Of a DNA stretch of 64,000 nucleotides, positions 10,211-19,659 are shown in pieces. Source of the stretch: Enhydrobacter sp. Its GTDB lineage: Bacteria > Pseudomonadota > Alphaproteobacteria > Reyranellales > Reyranellaceae. Both the position numbers and the translations under genes were made by a program. The stretch's first letter is position 1; the number at the start of each line of letters is the position of its first letter. The notes under the pieces were generated by a model that worked only from the letters and a program-made list of their open reading frames with translations, made no database searches and had not been told where the DNA came from. The stretch lies in assembly GCA_025808875.1 (NCBI GenBank), contig CP075528.1, positions 1,054,001 through 1,118,000 of the forward strand, read 5' to 3'.

Positions 10211-11023
10211 ATGATCGTCACGTCACGAAGCGCGAACACGCTGGGCTGCGTCTCGGGTGCGTCGAAGGTCTGGTCGCTGAGCGACGGCCATGTCGACATG
10301 GCCGCCGACCTGCTGCGCCAGGGCCCCGGTCTCGGCAAGTACACACTCCCGAGCCCCGCACGGCAGGAGCCATCGCTCGTGAGACTGTCGGTCAATTGCT
10401 TCCTGGTGGAGGGATCGGGTGGCGACGTGACGTTGATCGACTGCGGCGCGGGCGGCATGTGGGAGCCGTCATTGGGCCATCTCGACAAGGCGATGGAAGA
10501 GGCCGGCATCGATCCCTCCTCGATCGGCGTCGTGGCGCTCACCCACACCCATATCGATCATCTGAACGGGCTCGTGACGCGCGACGGCCGGGTGGCATTT
10601 CCCAATCTTCGCCGGATCGTGATCGCCCGCGATGCCGTCGCGAGTTTCGTCGCCAAGTCGCATCTGGCGCGGTTTCAGCGGCTGCTCGCCCCGATCGGGG
10701 ACGGAGACCGGCTGGACGATCGGCTGATGGCGTTCGCCATGCCGGGGCATGCTGTGGGCCACATGGGCTACGCCCTCGACACAGGCGAGGACCGGATCCT
10801 GTTTTGCGGCGATGTGTTCCATGTTCCCGCCGCCCAGTTCGTCCGGCCCGAGCTGACATGGGGCAACGACGACGACCAGGCGGTGGCCCGCGCGACGCGG
10901 CTCGGCCTGCTGAGCGAGGCGGCGCGCACGCGTGCCTGGCTGGCCGGCGCCCACATGGCGCAGCCGGGCATCGGCCGGGTGGTCGCCGAAGGTTCCGGCT
11001 ACGCGCTTCGGCCGATCGCGTGA
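10211..11023 (+). CDS. Metallo-beta-lactamase fold hydrolase
   Basis: 270 residues. VVALTHTHIDHLNGLVTRDG gives the HxHxDH zinc motif, PGHAVGHMGY the next His, and DRILFCGDVFHVPAAQF the bridging Asp. This pattern and length match the large group of MBL hydrolases that includes lactonases and uncharacterised members. VRLSVNCFLVEG with VTLIDCGAG in the N-terminal half is typical of the quorum-quenching-lactonase-like branch, but no substrate can be assigned. It begins 28 bases after the transporter gene and could be read from the same transcript. Confidence 0.85.
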   Translation: MIVTSRSANTLGCVSGASKVWSLSDGHVDMAADLLRQGPGLGKYTLPSPARQEPSLVRLSVNCFLVEGSGGDVTLIDCGAGGMWEPSLGHLDKAMEEAGIDPSSIGVVALTHTHIDHLNGLVTRDGRVAFPNLRRIVIARDAVASFVAKSHLARFQRLLAPIGDGDRLDDRLMAFAMPGHAVGHMGYALDTGEDRILFCGDVFHVPAAQFVRPELTWGNDDDQAVARATRLGLLSEAARTRAWLAGAHMAQPGIGRVVAEGSGYALRPIA

Positions 11024-11056
11024 GGCGTGCGACGTGACGCGGGGCGCTGCGGCCCG

Positions 11057-12688
11057 CTATGCCGTCGGCAGCTTGTAGCCCTCGAACTGCTTGCGCAGCG
11101 CGGTCTTGAGGATCTTGCCGGTGGCGCCGTGCGGGATCTGCTCGATGAATTGCACGTCGTCGGGCATCCACCACTTGGCGACCTTGCCGTCGAGGAACTT
11201 CAGCACGTCGTCCTTGGTGACGCTCGCCTCCGGCCGCTTGACGACGATCAGCAGCGGCCGCTCGTCCCACTTGGGATGCGCCACGCCGATCACGGCGGCC
11301 TCGGCCACGCCGGGACAGCCCATGGCGGCGTTCTCGAGGTCGATCGAGGAGATCCACTCGCCGCCCGACTTGATGACGTCCTTGGAGCGATCGGTGATGA
11401 CGACCGAGCCGTCCGGCTCGATCTTGCAGACGTCGCCGGTCTGGAACCAGTCGTCCTTCAGGAACTGGCTGGTGCCGTCGCCCTTCATGTAGCCCTTCAC
11501 GATCCACGGTCCGCGCACGACGAGGTTGCCCGAGACCTGGCCGTCGTTCGGCAGGTCGTTGCCGGCGTCGTCGATGATCTTCATCTCGCAGCCGAACACC
11601 GGCCGGCCGGCCTTGGCGGTGATGGCGAAGCGCTCCGCGTCGGGCAGCTTCCGTTCGCCGCGGTTGAAGCGCGTCGTCGTGCCGAGCGGGCTCATCTCCG
11701 TCATGCCCCAGCCCTGGACGACTTCGACACCGTGCTCCTTCCAGAAGCGCTCGATCATCGCCAGCGGCACGGCCGAGCCGCCGATCAGCGTGCGCCTGAC
11801 CGACGACATCTTGAGCTTGTTCTGGGCGCAGTACTCGAGCAGCGCCAGCCACACGGTCGGCACGCCGGCGCTCAGGGTGACCTGCTCCTTGTCGAGCAGC
11901 TCGTAGACGCTCGCGCCGTCGAGCTTGAAGCCGGGAAACACCAGCTTGGCGCCGCAGATCGGCGCGGCATAGACGAGGCCCCAGGCATTGGCATGGAACA
12001 TCGGCACCACCGGCAGTACCGTCGTGTCGGGATCCATCGGGATCACCGCGCCGTTCGACGACATCATCGTATGGATCATGGTCGAGCGGTGCGAATAGAG
12101 CACGCCCTTGGGATTGCCGGTCGTGCCCGAGGTGTAGCAGAGCGACGATGCGGTCTTCTCGTCGAACTGGGGCCACACGAGCGTGCCCGGCTTGTCGGCG
12201 ATCAGCTCCTCGTAGCAGAGCAGTTTGGGAATCCTGGAGGACGCCGGCATGTGGGCGCGGTCGGTCATGACCACGACGTGCTTCACGGTCTTGAGCCTGT
12301 CCCACACGCCCTCGACGATCGGCAGCAGGTTGAAGTCGACGAAGATGACCTGGTCCTCGGCGTGGTTGGCGATGTAGGCCACGTGCTCGGGCGCCAGGCG
12401 TGGATTGATGGTGTGCAGCACCGCACCGATGCCGGAAATGCCGAAATAGAGCTCGAAGTGGCGATAGCTGTTCCAGGCGATGGTGCCGACACGGTCGCCG
12501 AGCTTGACCCCCAGGCCCTGCAGCGCCTCGGCGACCTTCTTGGCGCGCGTGGCGGCGTCCCTGTAGCCATAGCGGTGGATCGGCCCTTCGATGGTGCGCG
12601 AGACGATCTCGACGTCGGGATAGGAAGAGGCGGCGAAATCGATGATCTGCGAGATCAGCAGCGGGCGGTCTTGCATCAGGCCGAGCAT
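11057..12688 (-). CDS. AMP-dependent fatty acyl-CoA ligase (long-chain type), copy 1
   Basis: 543 residues, adenylate-forming superfamily. It shows the P-loop-like [20 protein letters not shown] (A3), [11 protein letters not shown] (A5), [14 protein letters not shown] (A7), [17 protein letters not shown] (A8) and a C-terminal Lys in [11 protein letters not shown] (A10). It activates a carboxylate with ATP and loads it on CoA in the cytoplasm. It is the same length as, and clearly paralogous to, the ligase at 16945-18576. It is probably the last gene of the minus-strand run with the amidohydrolase and two oxygenases, although 35 bases separate it from the amidohydrolase. Confidence 0.95.
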   Translation of the reverse strand: MLGLMQDRPLLISQIIDFAASSYPDVEIVSRTIEGPIHRYGYRDAATRAKKVAEALQGLGVKLGDRVGTIAWNSYRHFELYFGISGIGAVLHTINPRLAPEHVAYIANHAEDQVIFVDFNLLPIVEGVWDRLKTVKHVVVMTDRAHMPASSRIPKLLCYEELIADKPGTLVWPQFDEKTASSLCYTSGTTGNPKGVLYSHRSTMIHTMMSSNGAVIPMDPDTTVLPVVPMFHANAWGLVYAAPICGAKLVFPGFKLDGASVYELLDKEQVTLSAGVPTVWLALLEYCAQNKLKMSSVRRTLIGGSAVPLAMIERFWKEHGVEVVQGWGMTEMSPLGTTTRFNRGERKLPDAERFAITAKAGRPVFGCEMKIIDDAGNDLPNDGQVSGNLVVRGPWIVKGYMKGDGTSQFLKDDWFQTGDVCKIEPDGSVVITDRSKDVIKSGGEWISSIDLENAAMGCPGVAEAAVIGVAHPKWDERPLLIVVKRPEASVTKDDVLKFLDGKVAKWWMPDDVQFIEQIPHGATGKILKTALRKQFEGYKLPTA

Positions 12689-12723
12689 GGCGTTTCCGTT
12701 GAGAGAGTTGTTTTCCGCGCCCT

Positions 12724-13851
12724 CTATACCGGAACAGCGGGCAACGGCGCAAAGCGCTGGCGGCCAGCCGTGGTGAGGCGAAACAGCCTGTCTGCGGTGC
12801 CAAAGGCGATGTTGCGGGCCGCGGCCGGGCCGAGCTGGGTGAGAATGCGTCGCCAACGCGGGATGTGGCCGCGGTAGTTCCGGTACACCCGGGCGTGGGC
12901 GATGTCGGTGCCGAGCGTGAAGCGGTCCGAGAAGCGCTCGAACACGGCCTTCATGTCGGGCAGCAGCGTGCCGTACTCGTCGACGATCAGGTGCATCCAC
13001 GGGGTGCGCTTCGGCCAGTAGACGCCGTAGTGTTCCACACCGACGCCGGAATAGCCCATGCCGCCGAGATCGGCGTAGAGGTTGGGATAGCGTTCGAACA
13101 TGGCGGCGATGTCGGCGGCGCTCGAGCGGCCGCAGTTGTGGGCCCATACGAAAGTTGCCTGCGGATGCGCCTCGAACAGTCGCCGCGCCGCCTCGGCGAC
13201 CTTGGGTTCGGCCTCGGCGTGGAAGCACATCGGGGCGCGATAGCGGGCCGAAAGATCGGCGCACTGGCGCATGAACCAGCCATCCACCGGATAGTCCCGA
13301 TCCAGTGTGGCCGCGATGCCGAACTTGTTGGTGTAGGGATAGAAGCGGAGCATGAACTCGCCCATGCCGAAGAACTCGCCCGAGGCGAGCTTCTCCTCGG
13401 TTTCGCGCAGCAGCCTCCTGCCCGCGATGGTCGAGGTCCGGATCACCTCGCGGTCGTTCAGCTCGCTGCGCTGCATGCCAACATAGGGCACGAAGCGGTC
13501 GGGAAAACGCCGGGCGCAGTCGCGCGCCTGTTCGTCGCTGCCCTGGCCGTCGTTCACCGATCCACCGCCGTCGCCGTAGTAGAGCGGCATCAGGACGAGC
13601 CGCGCCACGTTGGTGTCCTTCATGTAGTCGACCAGGTCGTCGGCCTCGACGCGCTTCTGCAGATGCGTGTGGAAGTCGATCAGCGGCAGGTCGGCGTTCT
13701 GGACGTTGCTGCCGACCGCCACCGGCGGCAACACGCGCCGCTGCTGCGCGGCGGCGTGGGCACCAAAGACGAACGTTCCCGCCAGAGCCGATGCGCCCCA
13801 GAGTACGCCGCGCCGCGTCGGCTCGGGCGGGCAGCACGGGCAACTGATCAT
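12724..13851 (-). CDS. Exported amidohydrolase-2 family metal-dependent hydrolase
   Basis: 375 residues. TRRGVLWGASALAGTFVFG with an AHAAAQ end is a Tat signal. The TIM-barrel metal site is visible as LIDFHTHLQKR (HxH), MCFHAEAEPK, VWAHNCGRS and LGTDIAHARVYRN. The amidohydrolase-2 family includes decarboxylases and lactonases acting on aromatic or carboxylic compounds; Tat export makes a periplasmic location likely. The ATG overlaps the stop of the truncated upstream ORF in ATGA, so it sits in one operon with the two 2OG-oxygenase genes. Confidence 0.88.
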   Translation of the reverse strand: MISCPCCPPEPTRRGVLWGASALAGTFVFGAHAAAQQRRVLPPVAVGSNVQNADLPLIDFHTHLQKRVEADDLVDYMKDTNVARLVLMPLYYGDGGGSVNDGQGSDEQARDCARRFPDRFVPYVGMQRSELNDREVIRTSTIAGRRLLRETEEKLASGEFFGMGEFMLRFYPYTNKFGIAATLDRDYPVDGWFMRQCADLSARYRAPMCFHAEAEPKVAEAARRLFEAHPQATFVWAHNCGRSSAADIAAMFERYPNLYADLGGMGYSGVGVEHYGVYWPKRTPWMHLIVDEYGTLLPDMKAVFERFSDRFTLGTDIAHARVYRNYRGHIPRWRRILTQLGPAAARNIAFGTADRLFRLTTAGRQRFAPLPAVPV

Positions 13852-14048
13852 GTGCGACGCTCCCTGTCGCGTTGCCGCAAGGCCATGGTGTGGGCGAACA
13901 GCAGCGCGCCATGCCCGGTGCCGCCGGAATCCTCAACGCGCACGAACGCAGCGACGCGCTCGGCCATAATGCCGAACGACGCGCGGACCGGCTGCTCGAA
14001 GGCGGTGCGACAGACGTGCGCCTCGACCCGCGCGAGCGTTGCCGTCAT
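13848..14048 (-). pseudogene. Remnant of a mandelate racemase/muconate lactonizing enzyme N-terminal domain
   Basis: A 66-codon ORF whose first 45 or so residues (LARVEAHVCRTAFEQPVRAS, then FGIMAERVAAFVRVEDSGG) match the first strands of the enolase-superfamily N-terminal domain; full-length members have about 370 residues. The sequence then breaks into an unrelated tail ending RERRT. It overlaps the upstream oxygenase stop (ATGA) and the downstream amidohydrolase start (ATGA). The simplest reading is an internal deletion that removed most of a racemase-like gene but kept both coupled junctions. No catalytic residues remain. Confidence 0.6.
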
Positions 14049-15016
14049 TCGGCGGCATCTCGAGCGGCGTCGGCCAACAGGTCGTAGGTGCGCTTCTGAT
14101 ACTCGACCATGTAGTCGGTGTAGTACGTGGTCGGGTACTTCGGCAGCCTGTCGGGGCCGACCGTGGTCGGCACGGCGGCGATCGGCCAGTCGATGCCGGC
14201 GTCGCAGAAGAACGCCAGCGCGTAGCGCTCGCCGCCGGAACGATTGACGGCGCGGTGCGGCGTGGCAAGGAACTCATCGTTGGTCCAGCGGCGCAGCAAT
14301 TGCCCGCCATTGACGACGAAGGCGCCAGGAATGGCCGGCGCGTCGATCCACGCCCCCGTCCGGGTGCGGATGGCGAGGCCGGGAACCTCGTTGGGCGCCA
14401 GGATGGTGAGAAAGCTGGTGTCGGTGTGCGGCGCGATGCCGAACTCGTCGGCTGCCGTCGTCTCCTGCGGCGGGTAGTGGGTCATGCGCAGCTTGTACTG
14501 GGTCTCGCGGAACGGTTCGTCGAAATACGGCGCGGGCAGGTCGAGGGCGCGGGCGTAGAGCGGCATCAGCCCGTGCACCAGCCCTTCCATGGCATCGCAA
14601 TAGGCCATGACCTTCTCGCGAAACCCCGGCAGGTCGGCGGGCCAGCGGTTGGCGCTGCGGAAGCGGCGGTCGGCCACCACATCGGGATGATCGGCCGCCA
14701 GGTCGCGGGCGACGAAAAATGCCTCGTTGAGGTTGGGCTTGGTGACGGTCTGCACGACCGACGTGCGCAGTGTGTCGCCGCGCATCGGCAGGTAGCCGAC
14801 ATTGTGCTTGTCGATGCGCACGGCCATCTTCCTGTCGAGCGGCTGGCCGTGGAAGCGCGCGGCCTCGGCGAAGGCATCGCCGATCAGCGTTGCCGGGATG
14901 CCGTGATTGGCGACGTAGTAGAAGCCGATTTCGGTCAGGGCGATGCGCAGCCGACGGCTCGCCTCCTCGAGCGGAGCGCCGAGGTCGATGACGGGGATCG
15001 TCTCGGCCGCCGCCAC
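14045..15016 (-). CDS. Isopenicillin N synthase-like 2OG-Fe(II) oxygenase, copy 2
   Basis: 323 residues from GTG 15016, six bases after the stop of copy 1; ETIPVIDLGAP is the usual N-terminus. Jelly-roll iron ligands are in IAPHTDTSFLTILAP (HxD) and FLATPHRAVNRSGGERYAL (distal His and the Arg-x-Ser that binds 2-oxoglutarate). It is closely similar along its whole length to the neighbouring copy, for example VGYLPMRGDTLRTS against TGYLPMRGNTLRTS, so the pair arose by tandem duplication. Substrates of this bacterial group are mostly unknown; penicillin synthesis is not implied. Confidence 0.92.
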   Translation of the reverse strand: MAAAETIPVIDLGAPLEEASRRLRIALTEIGFYYVANHGIPATLIGDAFAEAARFHGQPLDRKMAVRIDKHNVGYLPMRGDTLRTSVVQTVTKPNLNEAFFVARDLAADHPDVVADRRFRSANRWPADLPGFREKVMAYCDAMEGLVHGLMPLYARALDLPAPYFDEPFRETQYKLRMTHYPPQETTAADEFGIAPHTDTSFLTILAPNEVPGLAIRTRTGAWIDAPAIPGAFVVNGGQLLRRWTNDEFLATPHRAVNRSGGERYALAFFCDAGIDWPIAAVPTTVGPDRLPKYPTTYYTDYMVEYQKRTYDLLADAARDAAE

Positions 15017-15021
15017 CCCGG

Positions 15022-16002
15022 TCAGTCCGCCGCCTGGGCGTCGTTCAGGACGTCGTAGTTCCGCTTGAGGTACCAGGTCATGTAGTCGGAGTACCAGGTC
15101 GTCGGGTACTTGGGCGGCTTGTCGGGGCCGACGGTCGTTGGCACGGCGGCGACCGGCCAGTCGATGCCGCTGTCGCAGAAGAAGGGCAAGGCGTAGCGCT
15201 CGCCGCCCGAGCGGTTGATGGCGCGGTGCGGCGTGGCGAGGAAGAGGTCGTTGGTCCAGCGCTGCAGCATCTGCCCGCCATTGACCACGTAGGCATTGTC
15301 GATCGCCGGCGCGTCGATCCACTTGCCGCTCTGGGTGCGGATCGACAGGCCGGGCACGTCGTTGGGCGCCAGCAGGGTCAGGAAGCTGGTGTCGGTGTGC
15401 GGCGCCAGGCCGAATTCGTCCTGCACCGGGCCGTCCTGCGGCGGATAGTGCGTCATGCGCATGGAAAACATCGGCTCGGAGAACGGACCGTCGAAGTAGG
15501 CCGCCGGCAGGTCGAGCGCGCGCGCATAGACCCGCACGAGCTTCTGTACCAGCGTCTCCATGGCGCCGGTGTAGGTGAGCACGATGTCCCTGAAGCCGGG
15601 CAGGTCGGGCCAGCGGTTGGGGCCGCGATAGCGTCGGCCGGACAGTATGTCGGGATGGTCGGGCGGCAGCTCCCGCTTGACGAAAAACGCCTCGTTCAGG
15701 TTGGGCTTGGTGCCGGCCTGGACCGTCGAGGTGCGCAGCGTGTTGCCGCGCATCGGCAGGTAGCCCGTGTTGTTCTGGTCGAGCTTCAACGCCAGCTTCT
15801 TCTCGAGAGGCTGGGCGTGGAAGCGCCGGGCCTGCTCGAACATCGACGCGATCAGTTCGCGCGGCACGCCGTGATTGACGATGAAGTAGAAGCCGATCTC
15901 CGTCAGCGCGAAGCGAAGCTCCTTCGCGGTGCGATCGAGCGCGCCCGGCTCGTCGGCGAGGCAGGGGCCAAGGTCGATGACAGGAATGGTCTCCGTCGTC
16001 AT
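15022..16002 (-). CDS. Isopenicillin N synthase-like 2OG-Fe(II) oxygenase, copy 1
   Basis: 326 residues from ATG 16002 (MTTETIPVIDLGP). Motifs: the N-terminal DIOX_N region FALTEIGFYFIVNHGVPREL, the iron site LAPHTDTSFLTLLAP, and ATPHRAINRSGGERYALP for the distal His and 2-oxoglutarate Arg/Ser. It is first in the leftward run copy 1, copy 2, enolase-superfamily remnant, amidohydrolase, acyl-CoA ligase, which suggests a catabolic pathway for one organic acid or ester. The promoter should lie in the 97-base gap to the divergent GlcG-like gene, but no clear hexamers were seen. Confidence 0.93.
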   Translation of the reverse strand: MTTETIPVIDLGPCLADEPGALDRTAKELRFALTEIGFYFIVNHGVPRELIASMFEQARRFHAQPLEKKLALKLDQNNTGYLPMRGNTLRTSTVQAGTKPNLNEAFFVKRELPPDHPDILSGRRYRGPNRWPDLPGFRDIVLTYTGAMETLVQKLVRVYARALDLPAAYFDGPFSEPMFSMRMTHYPPQDGPVQDEFGLAPHTDTSFLTLLAPNDVPGLSIRTQSGKWIDAPAIDNAYVVNGGQMLQRWTNDLFLATPHRAINRSGGERYALPFFCDSGIDWPVAAVPTTVGPDKPPKYPTTWYSDYMTWYLKRNYDVLNDAQAAD

Positions 16003-16099
16003 GGCGCAATCCTCCGCGAGCGGCCTTCCCTGCCGCCGCCGAGTTGGACGATACTGCCGCCCGAGGGCTGGGGTCCAGTGCAGGGAGCGCAAGGGTCCG

Positions 16100-16591
16100 A
16101 TGAGCGAACACTACGTCCTGCATGTCCAGTCGAGCCTGACGCTGGCCCGGGCGGACCGAATGATCGAGGGCGCGCTTGCCGCGGCCCGTGCGGCGGAGCT
16201 GCTGCCGCTCACCGTCGCCGTGCTCGATTCGGGCGGCCATCTCGTCGCCTTCAAACGCGAGGATGGCTGCGGCGTTCTGCGCTTCGATATCGCGCTCGGC
16301 AAGGCTTGGGGCGCGCTCGGCATGGGCATCTCCAGCCGCACCATCCGCGACCGGCTGGGCAACCGGCCGGCCTTCCAGGGCGCGCTCGCAGCGGCCTCGC
16401 ACGGACGATTCGTGCCGGTGCCGGGCGGCGTGCTGGCCCTCGACGACGCCCGGCGCGTCGTCGGCGCGATCGGGATCAGCGGCGATGCTTCCGACCGCGA
16501 CGAGTACGCCGCCATCATGGGCGTCCGCGCCGCGGGCCTCGCGTCCCATCCCGACGAGCCGGCCGAGAACTGGCGCTCGGCCGGGCTTTGA
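16100..16591 (+). CDS. GlcG/HbpS family heme-binding-like protein
   Basis: 163 residues of the GlcG/HbpS (PduO-like) domain: LTLARADRMIEGALAAARA, LTVAVLDSGGHLVAFKREDG and LGISGDASD-type GAIGISGDASDRDE near the end, with VPVPGGVLAL in the middle. Family members are often found next to oxidoreductases and bind heme or corrinoid; here the neighbours are two 2OG-oxygenases on the opposite strand. The role is unknown. Confidence 0.85.
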   Translation: MSEHYVLHVQSSLTLARADRMIEGALAAARAAELLPLTVAVLDSGGHLVAFKREDGCGVLRFDIALGKAWGALGMGISSRTIRDRLGNRPAFQGALAAASHGRFVPVPGGVLALDDARRVVGAIGISGDASDRDEYAAIMGVRAAGLASHPDEPAENWRSAGL

Positions 16592-16601
16592 TCGCCGGGA
16601 G

Positions 16602-16778
16602 TCAATCGGACGAGCGCGGCACCAGCAAATCGATGTCCACGGCGAGCGCATCCGCGATCCTGCGCAGCGTTCGTGTCGAGCCGGAACGGCGTTTGGTCTC
16701 GAGCTGCGAGACATAGAGGGGCGACAAGCCGGCTCGCTTGGCCTCGAGCGAGCGCTCGAAGACCTCGATGGGATAGGA
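16602..16778 (-). pseudogene. Decayed XRE-type helix-turn-helix regulator fragment
   Basis: The last 58 codons before the stop at 16602 read as the recognition half of an XRE domain (AGLSPLYVSQLETKRRSGST, then TLRRIADALAVDIDLLVP). The first helix is short: SYPIEVFERSLEAKRAG lacks about eight residues expected between the first helix and AGLSP. Upstream the frame continues without a domain-like start and crosses a run of nine C/G at 16817-16825. It looks like a regulator that has lost its N-terminal part. Confidence 0.5.
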
Positions 16779-16944
16779 TTCGTCGCCGCGTTGTTGCGGG
16801 CATGCCGGTAGGTTGGCCCCCCCCCGACGCGAGCAGACTGCGGCGCTCGTAGGATGATCAAGAGATCGTCCTGGGGTGCATGACATTCGTTCTTTGTTGC
16901 GCTTCGGTGCCGGTTCAAGCGGCAGTCGGAGTCGCAAGCGTGCC

Positions 16945-18576
16945 TCACGCGGTCGGCAGCCTGTAGTCCTTGAAGGTCTCGCGCAGCTTGGTCTTGAGAA
17001 TCTTGCCGGTCGCGGTGTGGGGAATGGAATCGACGAACTGCACGTCGTCGGGCAGCCACCACTTGGCGACCTTGCCTGCGAGGAAATCGACGAGCTCCTT
17101 CTTCTCGATCGTCGCATCGGGCTTTCTCTGCACGATCAGCAACGGCCGCTCGTCCCATTTGGGATGCGCGATGCCGATGACGGCGGCCTCGGCCACGGCC
17201 GGATGGGCCATGGCGGCGTTCTCGAGATCGATGGACGAGATCCATTCGCCGCCCGACTTGATCACGTCCTTGGAGCGGTCGGTGATCTGCATGTAGCCGT
17301 CGGAATCGAGGGTGGCGACGTCGCCGGTCGGGAACCAGCCTCCCTCGCGCAGCACGTCGCCGCCTTCGCCCTTGAAATAGCCGCGCGTCACCCAGGGCCC
17401 GCGCACCAGCAGGTCGCCGAACGCCTGGCCGTCGCGCGGCAGTTCCTTGTTGGCGTCGTCGACGATCTTCATCTCGACGCCGAACGGCGACCGGCCCTGC
17501 TTCAGGCTGACGGCGCGCCTCTCCCCGGCCGGAAGTCGCGCGTGCTTGGCCTTGGGATGGTTGACCGAGCCGAGCGGACTCATCTCCGTCATGCCCCAGG
17601 CGTGCAGCACCTCGACGCCGTAGTCCCTGGCGAAGGTTTCGATCATGGCGGGCGGCGCGGCCGAGCCGCCGATCACGGCATGCTTCAGCGTCGAGAGCTT
17701 GAGCCCGTTGGCCTGCATGTGCTGCAGCAGGGCGAGCCACACCGTCGGCACGCCGGCGGTGAAGGTGACGCCTTCCTTCTCGAACAGCTCGTAGAGACTC
17801 GCGCCGTCGAGCGCCGGGCCGGGAAATACCAGCTTGGCGCCGACCAGCGCCGCGCTGTAGGGCAGGCCCCAGGCATTGACGTGGAACATCGGCACGACCG
17901 GCAGCACGACCGAACGCGCAGAGAGGCCGAGCGTGTCGGGCAGGGCGCTGCCGTAGGCGTGCAGCAGGGTCGAGCGATGGTGATAGAGCACGCCCTTGGG
18001 ATTGCCCGTCGTACCGGAGGTGTAGCAGAGCGACGACGCGGTGCGCTCGTCGAACTCGGGCCAATCGAAGGCGCCGGGGTGGCCGGCCAGCAGCTCCTCG
18101 TAGACCAGCAGGTTCGGGATGGCGCAGTCCTTCGGCAGATGGGCGCGGTCGGTCATCGCCACGACGTGGCGCACCGTCTCGAGCTGCGGCAGCAGCCCTT
18201 CGACCAGCGGCAGCAGGTTGACGTCGACGAAGAGCAGCCGGTCCTCGGCGTGGTTGACGATGTAGACGATCTGCTCGGGGAAAAGCCGCGGATTGATCGT
18301 GTGGCACACCGCGCCCATGCCCGAGATGCCGTAGTAGAGCTCGAAGTGGCGGTAGCCGTTCCAGGCCAGCGTGCCGATGCGGTCGCCTCGCCCGATGCCC
18401 AGCCCCGTCAGCGCCTCGGCCATCTTGCGGGCGCGCCGCCGGGCGTCGGCGTAGGTGTAGCGATGGATGCCACCTTCCAGCGCGCGGGACACGATCTCGG
18501 TGTCGCCATGGTTGACGGCGGCGTGCTCTATGACGTGCTGAATCAGCAGCGGGCGATCCTGCATCAGGCCCAGCAT
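16945..18576 (-). CDS. AMP-dependent fatty acyl-CoA ligase (long-chain type), copy 2
   Basis: 543 residues with the same adenylation motifs as copy 1: [62 protein letters not shown] and [11 protein letters not shown]. The start [20 protein letters not shown] aligns with [20 protein letters not shown] of copy 1. It forms acyl-CoA from a fatty or other carboxylic acid plus ATP and CoA. It is transcribed alone, between the decayed HTH fragment and the divergent aldo/keto reductase. Confidence 0.95.
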   Translation of the reverse strand: MLGLMQDRPLLIQHVIEHAAVNHGDTEIVSRALEGGIHRYTYADARRRARKMAEALTGLGIGRGDRIGTLAWNGYRHFELYYGISGMGAVCHTINPRLFPEQIVYIVNHAEDRLLFVDVNLLPLVEGLLPQLETVRHVVAMTDRAHLPKDCAIPNLLVYEELLAGHPGAFDWPEFDERTASSLCYTSGTTGNPKGVLYHHRSTLLHAYGSALPDTLGLSARSVVLPVVPMFHVNAWGLPYSAALVGAKLVFPGPALDGASLYELFEKEGVTFTAGVPTVWLALLQHMQANGLKLSTLKHAVIGGSAAPPAMIETFARDYGVEVLHAWGMTEMSPLGSVNHPKAKHARLPAGERRAVSLKQGRSPFGVEMKIVDDANKELPRDGQAFGDLLVRGPWVTRGYFKGEGGDVLREGGWFPTGDVATLDSDGYMQITDRSKDVIKSGGEWISSIDLENAAMAHPAVAEAAVIGIAHPKWDERPLLIVQRKPDATIEKKELVDFLAGKVAKWWLPDDVQFVDSIPHTATGKILKTKLRETFKDYRLPTA

Positions 18577-18665
18577 TGGGGCGTTTCTCCTCGTCGTCTT
18601 TTGGCCTAGGGTTGCCGCCTCTTTGGCGGCAAACCGCCAGTCCGGTCAAGCGAGGGAGTGACGGC

Positions 18666-19622
18666 ATGGAAAAGCGCAGGTTGGGCAAGTCCGGCATCGA
18701 GTTCGCACCGATCGCGTTCGGCGGTAACGTCTTCGGCTGGACCGCCGACGAAGCGACCTCGCACAAGCTCCTCGACGCCTTCGTCGACGCCGGCTTCTCC
18801 TTCATCGACACGGCCGACGTCTATTCGCGCTGGGCGCCCGGCAACAAGGGCGGCGAGTCCGAGACGGTGATCGGCAACTGGTTGAAGAAGAATCCGGCCA
18901 AGCGCGCCAAGGTCCAGATCGCGACCAAGTGCGGCATGGCGCTGACGTCCGGCGGGCTGTCGCGCCGGCACATCACCGAATCGGTCGACGCCTCGCTCAA
19001 GCGCCTGAACACCGACCATGTCGATCTCTTCCAGTCGCACCGCGACGACAAGGACACGCCGCAGGAAGAGACGATGGAGACCTATGGCGATCTGGTGAAG
19101 GCCGGCAAGATCCGCGTCATCGGCGCCTCCAACTTCGACGCTGGGCGGCTCGCCTCGGCGCAGGCGATCGCGAAGGCCAAGGGCTTGCCGCGCTACGAGA
19201 GCCTGCAGCCGCACTACAACCTGATGGAGCGCGGCCTGTTCGAGGGCGAGCTCGAGGACGAGTGCCTCAAGGAAGGCATCGGCGTCATTCCGTATTATTC
19301 CCTGGCGAGCGGCTTCCTGAGCGGCAAGTACCGGTCGGAGGCCGATGTCGGCAACGCCAAGCGCGGCGCCGGCGTGAAGAAGTACATCAACGCCAAGGGC
19401 ATGGCCGTGCTGGAGGCGCTCGACGGGGTGGCCAGGAAGCACAATGTCGACGACACGCAGGTGGCGCTCGCCTGGCTGTTGCAGCGCAAGTCGGTGACCG
19501 CGCCGATCGTCAGCGCCACCAGCCTGCAGCAGCTCGAGGACCTGATCGCCGCACCCGGCGTGAAGCTCGATGCAGCCGACGTGGCCGCCATCGACAAGGC
19601 GAGTGCACCGGCCGCCGCCTAG
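18666..19622 (+). CDS. Aldo/keto reductase
   Basis: 318 residues of the AKR TIM barrel. The catalytic tetrad is visible as FIDTADVYSRW (Asp, Tyr), VQIATKCGMA (Lys) and LFQSHRDDKDT (His). IRVIGASNFDAGRL and ALAWLLQRKSVTAPIVSAT are the usual later AKR blocks, the second lining the NADPH site. It reduces aldehydes or ketones with NADPH in the cytosol; the substrate is not predictable. The ATG at 18666 (MEKRRLGKSGIEF) is the standard AKR start. Confidence 0.93.
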   Translation: MEKRRLGKSGIEFAPIAFGGNVFGWTADEATSHKLLDAFVDAGFSFIDTADVYSRWAPGNKGGESETVIGNWLKKNPAKRAKVQIATKCGMALTSGGLSRRHITESVDASLKRLNTDHVDLFQSHRDDKDTPQEETMETYGDLVKAGKIRVIGASNFDAGRLASAQAIAKAKGLPRYESLQPHYNLMERGLFEGELEDECLKEGIGVIPYYSLASGFLSGKYRSEADVGNAKRGAGVKKYINAKGMAVLEALDGVARKHNVDDTQVALAWLLQRKSVTAPIVSATSLQQLEDLIAAPGVKLDAADVAAIDKASAPAAA

Positions 19623-19659
19623 AGCCCTTCCGCTCGAAAGCAGGATGGCCGGCGACGGC

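Noticed and set aside
14045-18811. Open frame of 1588 codons on the minus strand
   Set aside because: Only the part to 15016 matches a family (2OG oxygenase); the rest is the antisense or shifted frame of the other oxygenase and an acyl-CoA ligase, with Arg/Ala/Gly-rich shadow composition.
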